Shown here: positions 1-11,825 of the stretch, piece by piece
How positions within the stretch are numbered: the first letter of the stretch is position 1
How the letters are laid out: every line of letters starts with the position of its first letter
From: Amoebidium appalachense
Lineage: Eukaryota; Ichthyosporea
NCBI GenBank assembly: GCA_963693365.1
Contig: CAVNZM010000017.1
Span: 5,890,001 to 5,954,000 of the forward strand
Direction of reading: 5' to 3'
Length of the DNA: 64,000 nucleotides
Program-made: the position numbers and the translations under genes
The notes under the pieces: generated by a model
The model's database searches: none
The model's input: only the letters and a program-made list of their open reading frames with translations
Told to the model about the DNA's origin: nothing

Positions 1-1722
1 GCATGGGCGGCCTGTCGATCTCCAACTTGGCAAAGTCCAAAATCCTTCGCCTGAAATCGTCATCTTCCTTCCCCCACCCCCAAAACCGATTGGAGAAACC
101 GTTGGCTGCAATCATGTCCGATATGCGCATCAGCACGATCCCTCCTAGAAATTTCCGGAATTTGTATTTAGGATGTAGGCCGGGTGCAGATACGTGGTAT
201 GGGCCGTTCTCAGGGTATCTGCACGTACTTGTCAGCAGAGGATTTCCAATGATATCCGGATATAACTACTCATGGGATGGTTGTTTTACTCGAAATCTTC
301 TCCTTTGTCTGTTCCTGTTTTTCATTTCATTTCTTTCATTCTGTTTCGTGCGCGCGTGCGTGTGGCAACTTTTTGTTGGGGGGCCACACACACAGAGTAT
401 GCATCACGATTTTTGGCTTGGGTTCTACACCTGTAGGTTTATTCCTGTAAACGAAATAATGAGGAGCGAACCAAAACCTGCGTACAAGGGGTGTTCTATA
501 CCCACTTACCAGAGTTACAAGTGTACAATATTCCTTTTGGGATGCTTTTGGGATTTACGTGTGGGGTAATGGTGGTGATGGTGATAGTGGTATTGTTTTG
601 GGGCACGCCGCCGGCGGGGGGAGGGGGGGGGGGGGGGGGGTTCTATACCTGTAATTTAGTTCCTGCTCGAGGGGCAGCAGATCCACATCCTGTAGGGCCA
701 CATAGTCGCAGTAGTGGGCCATGGCCACCAGTGTGCCTATATTTAGAAGTGACCCCCGGTTGAACCGCAGCTCATCTCGCTGGTTCACAACCTGGCGGGA
801 GTGAGGGGGTGGAGGGCGGGGGGAGGTGGGGTGGGGATGAGGGGGGGGTATGGGGGTAAGAAAGGGTCAATGTGTGTGAGAGGGTCGGAGGGTCCGGGGG
901 GGGGAAGGGGGGGGAAGAGAGTGGGAGTGGGTGTAGGTGGACTTCGGGGGGGGGGGGGGAGGAGGGGGGCGGCGGGGGGGAGGGGGGGGGGGGGTTGAAT
1001 GCGTCAAAAAATACGAAGTACACAAGAACAAACGGATAACACGATGCAGAATGCAAGCCATACATAAAGAGTATGCATAATGAGCAGAGCCCATCCTCAG
1101 GGGGGGCCCACGTCATCCACAGTACCCGAGTTTCGACCTATTCACCTCGTTAACGAAACCCAAATAAGATACTGTTTCACTTGAACATGGGTAGGTCACC
1201 CGTCTTGATCAGAGACGAGCAGGGTTGCTTATGCAGGCAAGGGCAGTGGGAAAGGCCGGGGGTTAAGGTTGCAGCAGTAAGCAGAAGCAAGAAAAATATA
1301 GATAGGAACTCAGGAGACGGGGCTTCTAGGAAGCTCCCCCGTCGCTACCTAAGTCGATACTTCCCTGGCTAACATACTACACCAGCTGAAAAGAATTAAG
1401 TCCCGAAGGCCGCAGAATTCGCAATCAGAGGGGAAAATATGAAATTTGACCCACGCCGCAGGGTGGTAACACGCTACCAGGGCGGAACTTTAACGTCTTC
1501 GAACGGAAAGCTATGCCCCCGGATGTCAGCCGGAAATATGGTATCACCCATTGCTTTCGGCTTGAAAAAAGCCAAATCCGATTGTCCGAGTTATGTTACG
1601 CCGGCGGGAAACATGCCGCATGGGTTCCAAGGGAGCTGTCGCCAACAGAGCGGTGTGTGCATGCGTGCGCGTAACGCAATGTGTGAAGTGTGTCTATGGT
1701 GTGTGTGTGTGTGTGTGTCTAT

Positions 1723-1797
<75 letters not shown>

Positions 1798-1819
1798 TTG
1801 CGTATGGATGTGTGTGTGT

Positions 1820-1890
<71 letters not shown>

Positions 1891-3170
1891 TGTGTGTGTG
1901 CGCGCGCTGCCGGCGCAGGGCGCGGGGAGGGGGGAAGAGAAACAGAGAGAGGGTTGGGGTCGGGGGTCGTGGGAGTGACAGGGAAAGCGCGGGCATTGGG
2001 GGGGAGGCGAGAGAGAGAGGGGGGAGGAAGGGGACGAGAGAGCACAGTGACGTAAGCTGTCCAATCAGATCCGCAATGGCGGAGACTGGTGCAAAATGTT
2101 TGATCAGATCAGCTGACAGCTGCCTCTACTAAACAGTACTAGATCTGGTACTACCGAAAACACGTGAGGCATAAAAAACCGCAAACAAGGATTTCAAGAA
2201 ACCCAAAAAAAAAATAACAAACAAACATTATACTTCAAAGTAAACTAAAATATTAAGGTACTCTATACGTTTTTACTATTTTTTCTTATTTTTTGATTAA
2301 TTCTAGCTATAGGTCTTATGATCAGATTGATCATGTTTTGCTATAGCATTGCAAGCTCAGAAGAAAATCTCGCTCGATCTCCTTTCTGCAGAAATTTTAA
2401 ACAGGGATTGCAGTCAACTAAGAATATGTGCTAAAAATGTCAGTTTTAATGCACCAACCAGAGTTGTGTGTTTGTCTATAAGCCTTGAGTGACCCTACTT
2501 ACAACCTGACGGTTGCTTTTGGTTGCCTCTTGCCGCTCCAAGTCACGCAAGCTTCAGATCCCGTAGATCAGGGTTCGAATCGGATCGCCTCGCGGAACCC
2601 TGAGCCGCGGCGCCTCTTCAATTACCCAAGAGATATTTTCCTTTTTCTTTTTAGCTACATTCATATCTTAGATATTATTATATTCTTATATGCATCTTTA
2701 CCTAATTAATGATCAAGCTAAATTACTGTATAATGAAACCTTTCGTGAGCAAACTTAGGGGGTTGATAATAACAATAGCTATACTTGTTTTCCGGTGTAA
2801 AGTAAAAACAATTCGGAAATCTACTGATCCCAGTCCCAAATGATTTATTCAACCGATCGTTTGTTGGCCAATCGCGTACCAATATTCATGCTTTCATGTG
2901 CTTTTTAATTTTATTCAATCTGGAGATTTTTACCGAAGTCTAATTAGGCGGCTGGCGTCCGTTGCGGGACCCTATAATTATAGATGCCCACTGTGGAGAG
3001 AGAGAGAGGGGGAGAGAGAGAGAGAGAGAGCAGGAGAGAACAGAGAGGCAGGGAGATGATTGATGCACAGAGGATGAGAACTCAGCGCATTTATTTCTTG
3101 TGCACGGGGCGAACGGGAAGGGGGGTGAGATAGCCAACTTCCGAGTTTCCTCGTCCCAACCCTCCTTTAC

Positions 3171-3204
<34 letters not shown>

Positions 3205-3380
3205 AGAGAAGCAAAAAAGAAAAAAAAACACCCCATTCCGCTCTGGCCCATGCCCGTTTCTAACTTTCAACCCCCCCCCCCCCCCCCCCATGCCCCTCCC
3301 GTCATCTTTGCTGGCCTCCTCCCCCTCCCCCCCCCCCCCCCCCCCCCGCCCCCCCCCCCCCCCCCCCCCCAATAAACAAA

Positions 3381-3439
<59 letters not shown>

Positions 3440-3955
3440 ACACACACCTACTCACCCGCCTACACGCACACACACTTGGGGGCAGGGAAAAACGGGGGGG
3501 GAGGGGGGAGGGAGGGGATGCATACAAAGTACTGATGATCCACGTCTTGTTTGTTCAAGAAGGCGGTGAGGTTCGGTACCAATTCGGACAGTTCCTGAGG
3601 GGAGCAGTCGTGTCAGTTTGGTGGGGGTCTCCGAGGACGGAACGGGGGGTTGAGGGGAGAGAGAGAGGGCAGAGAGGGAGAAAGGGGGGGGGGGGGGGGG
3701 GGGGAGAGGAAGGGGGGGAAGAGGGGGGGGGGGGGGGGGTAGAAATCGGAACATATTCAAGTACGGAGCACGCTCATTCACAACAGGTAACACAATGCAG
3801 TTTGTGCCCCGGCGCGAGGTGATGGGGAGGAGGAGGGGGGGGCGAGGAGGGGGGGGGGGGGCGCAGGGAAGATATGCGCAGAAGCTTCGATGCGTTTTTT
3901 TTTGGGGGGGGGGGGGGGGGGGGGGGGGGAAGGGGGGGGGTTGGGTGGGGAGTGT

Positions 3956-4002
<47 letters not shown>

Positions 4003-5341
4003 GTTAGATTGTGGTATACAGAACAAGGCTCAAACTCACAACGACTGATTCGCAGCAGATGTGCTAAAAGTTCAGACACCAAGTATGCAGCAAAAGAGCT
4101 CCCCCTTAGACGTGGTGGTGGTGGTGGTGATGGTTGTAAAGGTTGGGGGGGGGGGGGGGGGGGGGGGGGGGAAGGGGGGAGGGGGGGGGGGGGCAAGCCT
4201 TCTGGATGCAAGGCGGAGAGGGGGAGGGAAATGGGCAGCGCCGGGGGGGGGGGGGGGGGGGGGAGATGGGGCGGGGATGGGGTTGGGGGAGTGGGGGGAG
4301 GGGGGGGGGGAAGGGGTTAGTCCCGGGTGTGTGTGTGTGTGTGTGGAAAGGGGGGTGGGGAGGGGGGGGGGGGTATGCATGAGAGTATCACATACTATAC
4401 AAGGGGTTGTGTGTGCCTGAACGTCGCAGAGTGGGTCCGGTTAGTTGTAATGTGGGAGGGGATGGCTGGGTGTGCATGTGTGTGTGTGTTGGAAGTAGGG
4501 GGGGGGGGGAGGGGGGGGGGGGGAGGGGGGGGGGAGGAAGGAGGGATCAAGGGATAAGACAAGGAGGAGGTATTCATGGGTTGCAAAGGCAAGGTGTGGT
4601 CAACCCATGAGGGTAGGGCGCGTTGTTGGTTTACAGCAACTAGCCCCCTACCTATTCAACGACAGCGGTGATGCACATACTTCACCACAGCCTGCCTCCC
4701 CACCCTCCCGTTCCTCTCCCTCTCTGTGTGCAACAAGACACATATGCTTCTGCCTAAAACAAAGCACCCCTTTACCCCCCCCCCCCCCCCCCCTTCCCTC
4801 CATCAAACGTGCAGTCTCCCCCCCCCCCCCCCCCGTCCTCTCCACCCCTCCTCTTACCCCATATTCCCACATCCGCATCCTCAAACACACACGCACACGC
4901 ACGCACACAAACCTTGCAACCAATCCCCTCACTTCCTCACTTCATAAACTATTGACCGTAAAACAATTCCTTCCCCACCCCTTCGCAGCCTTGGCACACA
5001 GCAGCCCCTCTCTCCCCGCCCCTTCCCTCCCTCCCCACCCGACTTTCCCCTTCCCCTCCCGTACGTGTGTGCCAACCTGTAGATCTCTACATGCCATAAT
5101 GATAAATTGTTAGTGCACACACCTGCATTCTGTCCCTGAAAGGAATAATGACTCCCAATCTGTGCTCGCGGTACCTCCGTGGTGGTGGTAGATGATATGG
5201 TGCGTCTGTGCATGGTGAAGGAAGCAGGCCCGTCCTCTTATTTTGTACCTCTGTCAGTATTCTCCTTTGGTGTTGTTGGAAGAGCATATAGACGAAAAAC
5301 ATGAGTGCTACAAGAGCACCCACGCGAAACTGGAACCTCAT
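1..5341 (-). CDS. B4GALT7: Beta-1,4-galactosyltransferase 7-like enzyme (3' end off window)
   Basis: Four exons on the minus strand: 5341-5123 (73 codons), 3594-3526 (23), 791-649 (47 plus 2 nt) and 218 to the window edge; phases 0, 0 and 2 all join. Seen: a short cytoplasmic tail and one hydrophobic segment at about residues 6-22, as in a Golgi type II membrane protein; HRLGVIIPFRDRMQ at 60-73; NQRDELRFNRGSLLNIG at 99-115; the DVD metal-binding motif at 131-133 within VALQDVDLLP; and FWGWGKEDDDF at 189-199, the family's WGWG-acidic acceptor-site motif. Known of the family: B4GALT7 adds galactose to xylose in the proteoglycan linker in the Golgi. The closest remembered match is B4GALT7 rather than B4GALT1-6, so that is the preferred call. 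About 216 residues are visible and the C-terminus is missing. The start is the first ATG before the membrane anchor. The gene is divergent from the LIM gene. Confidence 0.9.
995..1364 (-). repeat. 370-bp dispersed repeat, copy A (B4GALT7 intron 2)
   Basis: This block is nearly identical, in reverse complement, to 57638-58007 in CMC1 intron 2. Both copies lie in the same orientation relative to their host gene and both are followed, on the sense strand, by a C-tract. The last roughly 100 bp belongs to the wider family of sense-oriented intronic elements. No ORF, terminal inverted repeats or target duplication were seen. Confidence 0.9.
1691..1899. repeat. (GT)n microsatellite, B4GALT7 intron 2
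   Basis: About 200 bp of TG repeats with a few interruptions (TATGG, TTGCGTATGGA). On the gene's sense strand it reads (CA)n and lies in the acceptor half of the 2.7-kb intron. The CA and C-tracts at 3173-3437 lie in the donor half and read as (GT)n and poly-G in sense. Confidence 0.95.
3173..4545. repeat. Homopolymer C/G blocks and (CA)n in B4GALT7 introns 1 and 2
   Basis: C-tracts lie at about 3173-3204, 3272-3289 and 3327-3370, followed by (CA)n at 3386-3437. On the other side of exon 2 (3526-3594) lie G-tracts at about 3686-3740, 3905-3930, 3970-3998, 4145-4190, 4243-4262 and 4500-4532. Long Pro or Gly reading frames here are translations of these tracts, not genes. Confidence 0.95.
3738..3798 (-). 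repeat. Sense-oriented intronic element copy (B4GALT7 intron 1)
   Basis: On the minus strand it starts TGCATTGTGTTACCTGTTG and ends just before a C-tract (a G-tract on plus). It lies about 140 bp upstream of the exon 2 acceptor. Confidence 0.65.
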
Positions 5342-6751
5342 CCTAGAAGAAAGCCTCGGGAGGCTGAGACGAGCTTTCTAAAAACCTTTCTATATTATAT
5401 AGATGAATAACAGCGAGATTTAAATTATGAACGTACAGCTTGTATCCCAGGATAAGCAAACCCCCTCGGCTGGAAAGGTTGTTATCCGGTTCACCAATCT
5501 TGTCTGGTTTACACTTAAAAACGAAGTCTAAGTAGCGCTCCAAACAAAAAGGAGTAACGGCGCGCCTTCAGGAGTCCCTGTTCCTTTGTTGTAATCATCG
5601 ACATAACTTTGCTATTTCATTATCTAATATATATGAACCTAGAAGACAGGATTTGCCAATCCGTTCAAACAACAAGGATCTCGTTCGCCCACTCCACCTC
5701 TCACGACGGCCTGTTTCGCATGACTCTGCAAACGTGTGGGCAGGTGGGGTGCGAACAACGGCAAGCCGCCTGAGGCGCAAGGTGCTTTCTAAACCAATCA
5801 AAACCTACATTAAGGTTATTAGTGCATAAAATAGCTAACAACACCAATGAAATATCGTTAAAGTCATGTATGTTGATGGGCTGAGATAGCGAGCCCCAAA
5901 GTACATGTCAGTGTGGAAGGGATGGCACTCTCAGCTGTTCTACGCCGGTGGCACGCAAGGGCGAATGCATACCTTTTTTACACACCAATAACGGAGAACA
6001 TTATTGTATTGCTCGTGTCTGTGATACGTGCCCATATATAAGAGGGACACGTGTAAATGGTCACACAACTAGAGATGCAAGGATCTCCAGCTAGGTCCCT
6101 TGTAGTTTTGGTCGTCAAGGGAATTGTAGTTTTGGTCGTCAGGGGAAGGGGGCCCTAGGAGAGAGGGGGAGAGGGTGGGGGGGAAGGAGGAGGGAGTTGG
6201 AGGGGAGGGGGGGGGGGGGGGGGGGGGGGGAGAAAGGAGAGGGGGGGAGGGGGTTTGAACCCCAGCCCTGGGGCTGAATTTGGACCGCGTGTGACCTGGT
6301 GCGCTATCGGCCAATGATCAATACGATAAATAAAGAAATAAACCAATTATTAATGCGGACGAATCGTTGGAAGGAGCAAATACCCATTTTAGGCCTGTAC
6401 GCACCCGAGCCGAGACGAGCTCAGCGGAGGTGTCAAAAACGAACTTCGAGGGTGGCAAGGTGCCCGTTGTGTTACCGTAGATTCACATGATCATAATTCC
6501 TCCCCTTTTTTATTTTTATCAGCTTCGTAGCATGAAACTTCAAAGTTGAATGAAGAAACGATAAGTTTGAGTACGCGAATTTGGGAGAAAAACGAAACCC
6601 ATCGCTGTGTCCGCATTTTCAGTTCCCTTCAATGATTCTTCAATTTTTTTACGTGCAACTTCCCACCTCAGAGTCTAGCAACTCAACAGTTTTCTCTGTG
6701 ATCATTTTATAAAAACTAAGCAGCGCCATTGCGGTAAAAATAAACGTCAAC
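5342..6751. other. Divergent intergenic region, B4GALT7 / LIM
   Basis: Shared upstream region of two divergent genes, about 1.4 kb. No convincing coding sequence was seen. It holds a 24-bp tandem duplication at about 6101-6147, a G-tract at 6207-6230 and, on the minus strand at about 6240-6300, a sequence with a tRNA-like T-arm (GGGGTTCAAACCCC) that does not complete a tRNA. Promoters of both genes should lie here; no clear TATA box could be assigned. Confidence 0.6.
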
Positions 6752-7493
6752 ATGGATCCCATCGCAGCACTAAACGATCTCATGGCGGAGGTAGAGGCAG
6801 AGATGGAAGTTGCAGCCGACGAGAAACACACTGGGTTCTGTGCTGGCTGCAAGAAGAGCATTGTTAAGGGCGACAAAAACTTTGTGGTTAGCGAGAAAAA
6901 ATATCACAAGGATTGCTTGGCGTGCAAGACGGTAAGTCTTGTCTTTTTTGTTATTGCTTATTTTTGTGCGCACAGACTTCTATAAACTTCGTTTTGTGAT
7001 TGCAGAAACACTTGCTGCTTGAGACTTATGTCCGTTTTCTTGCGTGCTTAAGACCAATTTATAGTTCGCCAAAAGCGTGTATTTTCTTCTGTGCTCTTTG
7101 ATTTGAGCATTGGTGCACAGAAATCAAGAGGTTTTCTTTGATGTTTTAGGTTAAGCTGATAGTACATAGAGAGCAAAGGGGTTACAGTGATGAAAGATCT
7201 TGCTGATGTGTTATAGAACGTGTTGGTTGCCTGTGCGTTTGAGCACACCATCGGGTGTCCGTGCTGTTAACTTTCCTGTGTAGACGCCGCCGCCTCTGCC
7301 TCTGCCCAGGATTATCGTGTGCGCACGTTTGGGAATGTGCCACGTTGGTTGTACGCATGTGTCGCTTTTGTGTGTGTGTGTGTGTGCATTATATCGTTTT
7401 TGCGTGTTTGAGTCGGTGCTTGTTAGTGTGGTGGACATGTGAGTGCTGATCCTGTTTGTGTATGTGTGTGTACACGCGCCCCCCGTGTGTGTG

Positions 7494-7548
<55 letters not shown>

Positions 7549-7580
7549 GTGCGTGTGCGTGTGTACGTGTGTACGTGTCC

Positions 7581-7653
<73 letters not shown>

Positions 7654-7922
7654 TGCCTCTCGGCGTGCCTCTCTCTCTCTCTGTGGGTTTTTTATGTGGT
7701 GATTTGTGTGACAGTGTACTCATATCTAACAATGTTGTCTTTGTTCAAACCGGGTATTTTTCTTGTTGTCCCCTTGAGGGGGTGGGTGGGGTGGGTGGGG
7801 GGAGGAAGGGGAGAAAAAAATTTTGTGCTTGGTGTCGTGTGTTTGTGTGGGTACATCTATCACAATGTTACTTCACGTTGGTTTTTCACACCTTGTACTC
7901 CGGCAGCGCCGCAATCTGTTCA

Positions 7923-7960
<38 letters not shown>

Positions 7961-8133
7961 CCCTGCTCTGCCCCGCCTCGCCCAACCCCGCCTTTTCACC
8001 TACTTGCCTGCCTTCCCTTTCTCCCCCACTGTACTCCCAACTTCATCAGCCTCTTCTGTTCGTAAGCAGTTGATCTATTGAGTTTTTCATATCTCCTATC
8101 TCTTCCCCCTTCTTTCAACCTCTCCTGTCTTCC

Positions 8134-8165
<32 letters not shown>

Positions 8166-8468
8166 CTTCCTCCCTTGCCCGTCCGCGTAGACTTACTACG
8201 AAGTGACACTAGTAAGAAAAAATATAATATGAAGACACACCAGCAACACGTAAAAGTGGAGAGTCACCACTGCCATACAGTGTTCTTACGCCACTCAACC
8301 AGTGGATATTTTTTACGCTTCTCACACTGGCACACCGTTTATCTCTACCCTCCTTCTTTCAACCACTGCTCTCCGCCATTCCATCCCTCCTCCGAAATTG
8401 CTCCTTTTTTCCTTTTTTCATCCTCTCCCACCTCTACCCTCTCATGCAGTCAACAGACAGGCACCCCA

Positions 8469-8520
<52 letters not shown>

Positions 8521-9725
8521 AAAAAAGAACAAAGCGAAAAAGAAAAAGAAAACCCCCACATACCCACACACGCACACAAAACTTTTCTCTGTTCCATTTT
8601 GATTCCCTTTTTTTAAATAAAAAAAAAAGGTTTGATTTTTGGTATTTGTGTCTTTGTGATGCTTATGTTCTGTATTATGATTTCTCCACCTCCAATCCAA
8701 CATCATCCTCCCCCCTTCCCTCCCCCCTCCCCTCCAACCCCCCCACCCCCCGCTAACCCCCTCCCCCTCCCATCCTCCCCCCCCCCCCCCCCCCCCCGGG
8801 ACCCCCTGCCGACAGGGTATTTCCCTGCTTATTCACATGAACACACTTGTGATAAGTCGACCGCGAGCCACATAAGTGGCTCATTTCTGTCGAAATAGCC
8901 ACAAAAGTGGCTCATTTCTGTCGAATAGCCACAAAAGTGGCTCGTTTTGGACGACCACCCCTACAGCTTAGTGGTCGAGTCGCGCGCGCTATCTTGGTAT
9001 GCCCAATTAGCTGCTGAAGTTTTCTGCTTTTTTCGTCTCTGGACCAAGGTGATGGTATAATAAAAGAGGATGCCAGCACTTGCCAACCAACAAGGGGTAT
9101 CGTGGTTTTTCGCATTCTTCGCGATCGGTCATTTTCCAGATCGAATTCGGCCCGCGATTCCGCCGGAAGAGGATGAACCCCCTGAAAACGCTACATAGTG
9201 AACTCGATGAAAACGCAACAAAAAGCCTTGAAATTTTGTCACTCGCATGCCAACACTATTTCCTTTGTTTTACAATATGCCTTTGGGGATGCTGCGCACC
9301 TACTAGTCCATGTACCGTGTATATTAATGGAGAAAATGCTAGAAAATTCCGTTTTGCAGTCACGTGCGCTACTTTCCAGCGCTAATGCGCTATGGTAATT
9401 TTTTTCAGAAACCTACACAATCTTGGTGTCTAAGTGACCACCGTGAAGTGAGGAACACGCCTGCTGTGTTTGTTTTTTGTGTTCGTGCGTGTTGCGCTAT
9501 AAGTAGCGCACTTACGCAAACCCCACATTCGAGCCACAAAAGTGGCTCAGATCGGCGGTCGACTTATCACTTGCGCCGGCACACATCTAATCGCCACGTT
9601 CCATTTAACAATTCTATTCACCCCCTGCTCTTGCGTGGATAACCCACCACACAAACATGCAGGTGACGACACAACCACGTCCTTCCACATCCACACAGCA
9701 ATGTGTTCCTCCTTCGCCTACCACC

Positions 9726-9778
<53 letters not shown>

Positions 9779-9822
9779 AGGCACTCATGCACACGCATGC
9801 ACACAATTTCACACAAACCATC

Positions 9823-9859
<37 letters not shown>

Positions 9860-10078
9860 ACTCCACCCCCCATATACGCAGCACTGTGCTCTGCTTATTA
9901 TGCAAACTAGTTGTGTATGATGCATATTCTGCATTTGTGTTTTCCGCTATGAAAGTGTATTTCGTAATCAATAGCATGACACATTCTTACGCCCCTCCCC
10001 TCCCCCCCCCCCCCCCCTCCCCCCCCCCCCCACACACACCCCAACCTCCGCCCCGCTCTCCCCCTTCCCCCATCACAG

Positions 10079-10152
<74 letters not shown>

Positions 10153-10694
10153 TTCTCCGCACACACACACACACAGTGCAAGAAGAGTGTGGCGACGGAG
10201 GGGTTTTTCTTGGACGGACCGCTGTTTGTGTGTGAGCCCTGCTACGTGCAACAGAAGGCCGAAAAGTGCACCGCTTGCCAGGGCAACATCACGGGCATGG
10301 TGGTGCGCATCAAGGATAGACCCTACCACCTTGAATGCTTCAAGTGCAAGAAGTGCCAAAAGGTGTGTGTGGTTTTATTTATGTGATCTTGTTATTGGGA
10401 GGGTGGGGAGGGGTTGAGGACGAGGTGGGAGGGAGGGAGGGGTGGCGGGGGAAGGGAGGGGTGGAGGTGTGTGTGTGGTTTTTGGGAGGTTTCCTTTTGG
10501 TGGTGGTGGTGGGGGGGGGGGGGGGGGGAGGGGGGGTGTGTGTGTGTGTGTGTGTGTGTGTGCATGGGTGGAGGGGGGTTTTCATTTAAATGCTGTTACC
10601 AAGAGCACACCCACTCTTTAAGCAGTGTAACTCCTCTGTGTGTGTATGGGGGTCTGGCGGATGGGTGCCCGGCTCGGTATGTGGGTGGATGTGT

Positions 10695-10741
<47 letters not shown>

Positions 10742-10818
10742 GGGGACATGGGATTTGGTGAGGTAGTAGGGATTTTGTGTGTGTATATGTGTAGTGTGTT
10801 ACAGGTGCAAGGGGGAGG

Positions 10819-10851
<33 letters not shown>

Positions 10852-10957
10852 TAAACACACGTATTCCACATTAAAATGGCACCGACACACCTCGGGAACT
10901 TTTCGAACATACGATATATACGGGGAGCAATCAGAAATACATCACAATACCCTCAGC

Positions 10958-10991
<34 letters not shown>

Positions 10992-11346
10992 CCCTCTCTC
11001 CTCCCCCCCCCCACCCCCCCCTTTCCCTCCTCCCCACCCCAGCCAGCACGTCCTTTCTCTCTACCCTCCCTGAATTCCGCTCCTCCCCCCTCAACCCCCT
11101 CCCCTCCCAACCACCAACACTACCACCCACCACCACCACCAACATACACACACGCTTGGCACACACACACATACACAGAGCACCACACCACCACAACCAC
11201 CCTGCTGCATAGGAAATCCTCTCAAATATAATGGCTGCCTTTGAGACTGTAATACGTGAATCTGGTTAGTTAGCTTGACCCTTGAATCCCTCCTTGCCGT
11301 CCTTTCTCACCCTTATCTTCCCTCCCGAGTGCACACACGAACACAC

Positions 11347-11433
<87 letters not shown>

Positions 11434-11533
11434 CAAACACACAAACACAGACAGGCAGACACACACACAGAGACACACACACACAGAGAGAGAGAGGCAC
11501 ACGCACACACACACACACACACAACACACGCAC

Positions 11534-11577
<44 letters not shown>

Positions 11578-11579
11578 CC

Positions 11580-11634
<55 letters not shown>

Positions 11635-11825
11635 ACACACACACACAGAACCTCAACAACATCGGCTTCTTTACTCTTCCAGAGGGCGAGTGGGTGTGTG
11701 AAGGCTGTCAGACAAGCAACTACCCCGTGTGTGCAGCATGCAACAAAACAATTGTGCCCGACCGGGAGAACTTCTCATTTGTGCGCCAGGGCCCAAACAG
11801 TTATCACACGGAATGCGCAAAGTAG
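6752..11825 (+). CDS. LIM-domain-only protein, two and a half LIM domains
   Basis: Three exons, all phase 0: 6752-6931, 10177-10362 and 11649-11825; 180 residues. LIM1 zinc ligands: C30, C33, H52, C55, C58, C61, C79, C82. LIM2 ligands: C91, C94, H111, C114, C117, C120, C139, C142. A third unit has C150, C153, H175 and C178, then stops after AK, so only its first zinc finger exists. LIM domains are protein-protein adaptors, commonly in actin cytoskeleton or transcription complexes; no other domain is present, so the partner cannot be named. The residues before LIM1 (1-29) are acidic and could be helical. The start is the only ATG before LIM1. Intron 1 (3.2 kb) and intron 2 (1.3 kb) have GT/G-rich donor sides and CA/C-rich acceptor sides; both acceptors are the ends of CA repeats. 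Confidence 0.93.
7470..7652. repeat. (GT)n in the donor half of LIM intron 1
   Basis: Two runs of TG repeats separated by a GTGCGTGTGTACGTG variant stretch. The same intron later holds C-tracts (7925-7956, 8137-8164, 8471-8510, 8778-8797, 9825-9859), (CA)n at 9727-9777 and (CT)n at 10106-10148. This gives a clear G/GT then C/CA order. Confidence 0.95.
8865..8943. repeat. Three palindromic GAGCCAC(N4)GTGGCTC units in tandem
   Basis: Near-perfect palindromes at 8865-8882, 8897-8912 and 8925-8943, separated by copies of TCATTTCTGTCGAA. A fourth single unit lies at about 9531-9548 and a degenerate one at about 38531-38552. Each could form a hairpin or bind a dimeric protein. Confidence 0.85.
9878..9996 (+). 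repeat. Sense-oriented intronic element copy (LIM intron 1)
   Basis: It contains CTCTGCTTATTATGCA and then TGCATTTGTGTTTTCCGC, and ends CACATTCTTACG immediately before C-tracts. It matches the last part of the 370-bp repeat and the copies in B4GALT7, CMC1, PLA2 and EIPR1. Confidence 0.7.

Noticed and set aside
1439-2132. Long ORFs rich in Val-Cys, His-Thr, Pro, Gly, Ser-Leu or Arg-Glu here and across the window
   Set aside because: They are translations of (GT)n, (CA)n, C-tract, G-tract and (CT)n repeats in introns and spacers, open on both strands for trivial reasons.
2510-2610. A tRNA around GGGTTCGAATC
   Set aside because: The five-base T-stem does not pair and no acceptor stem or anticodon arm could be drawn.
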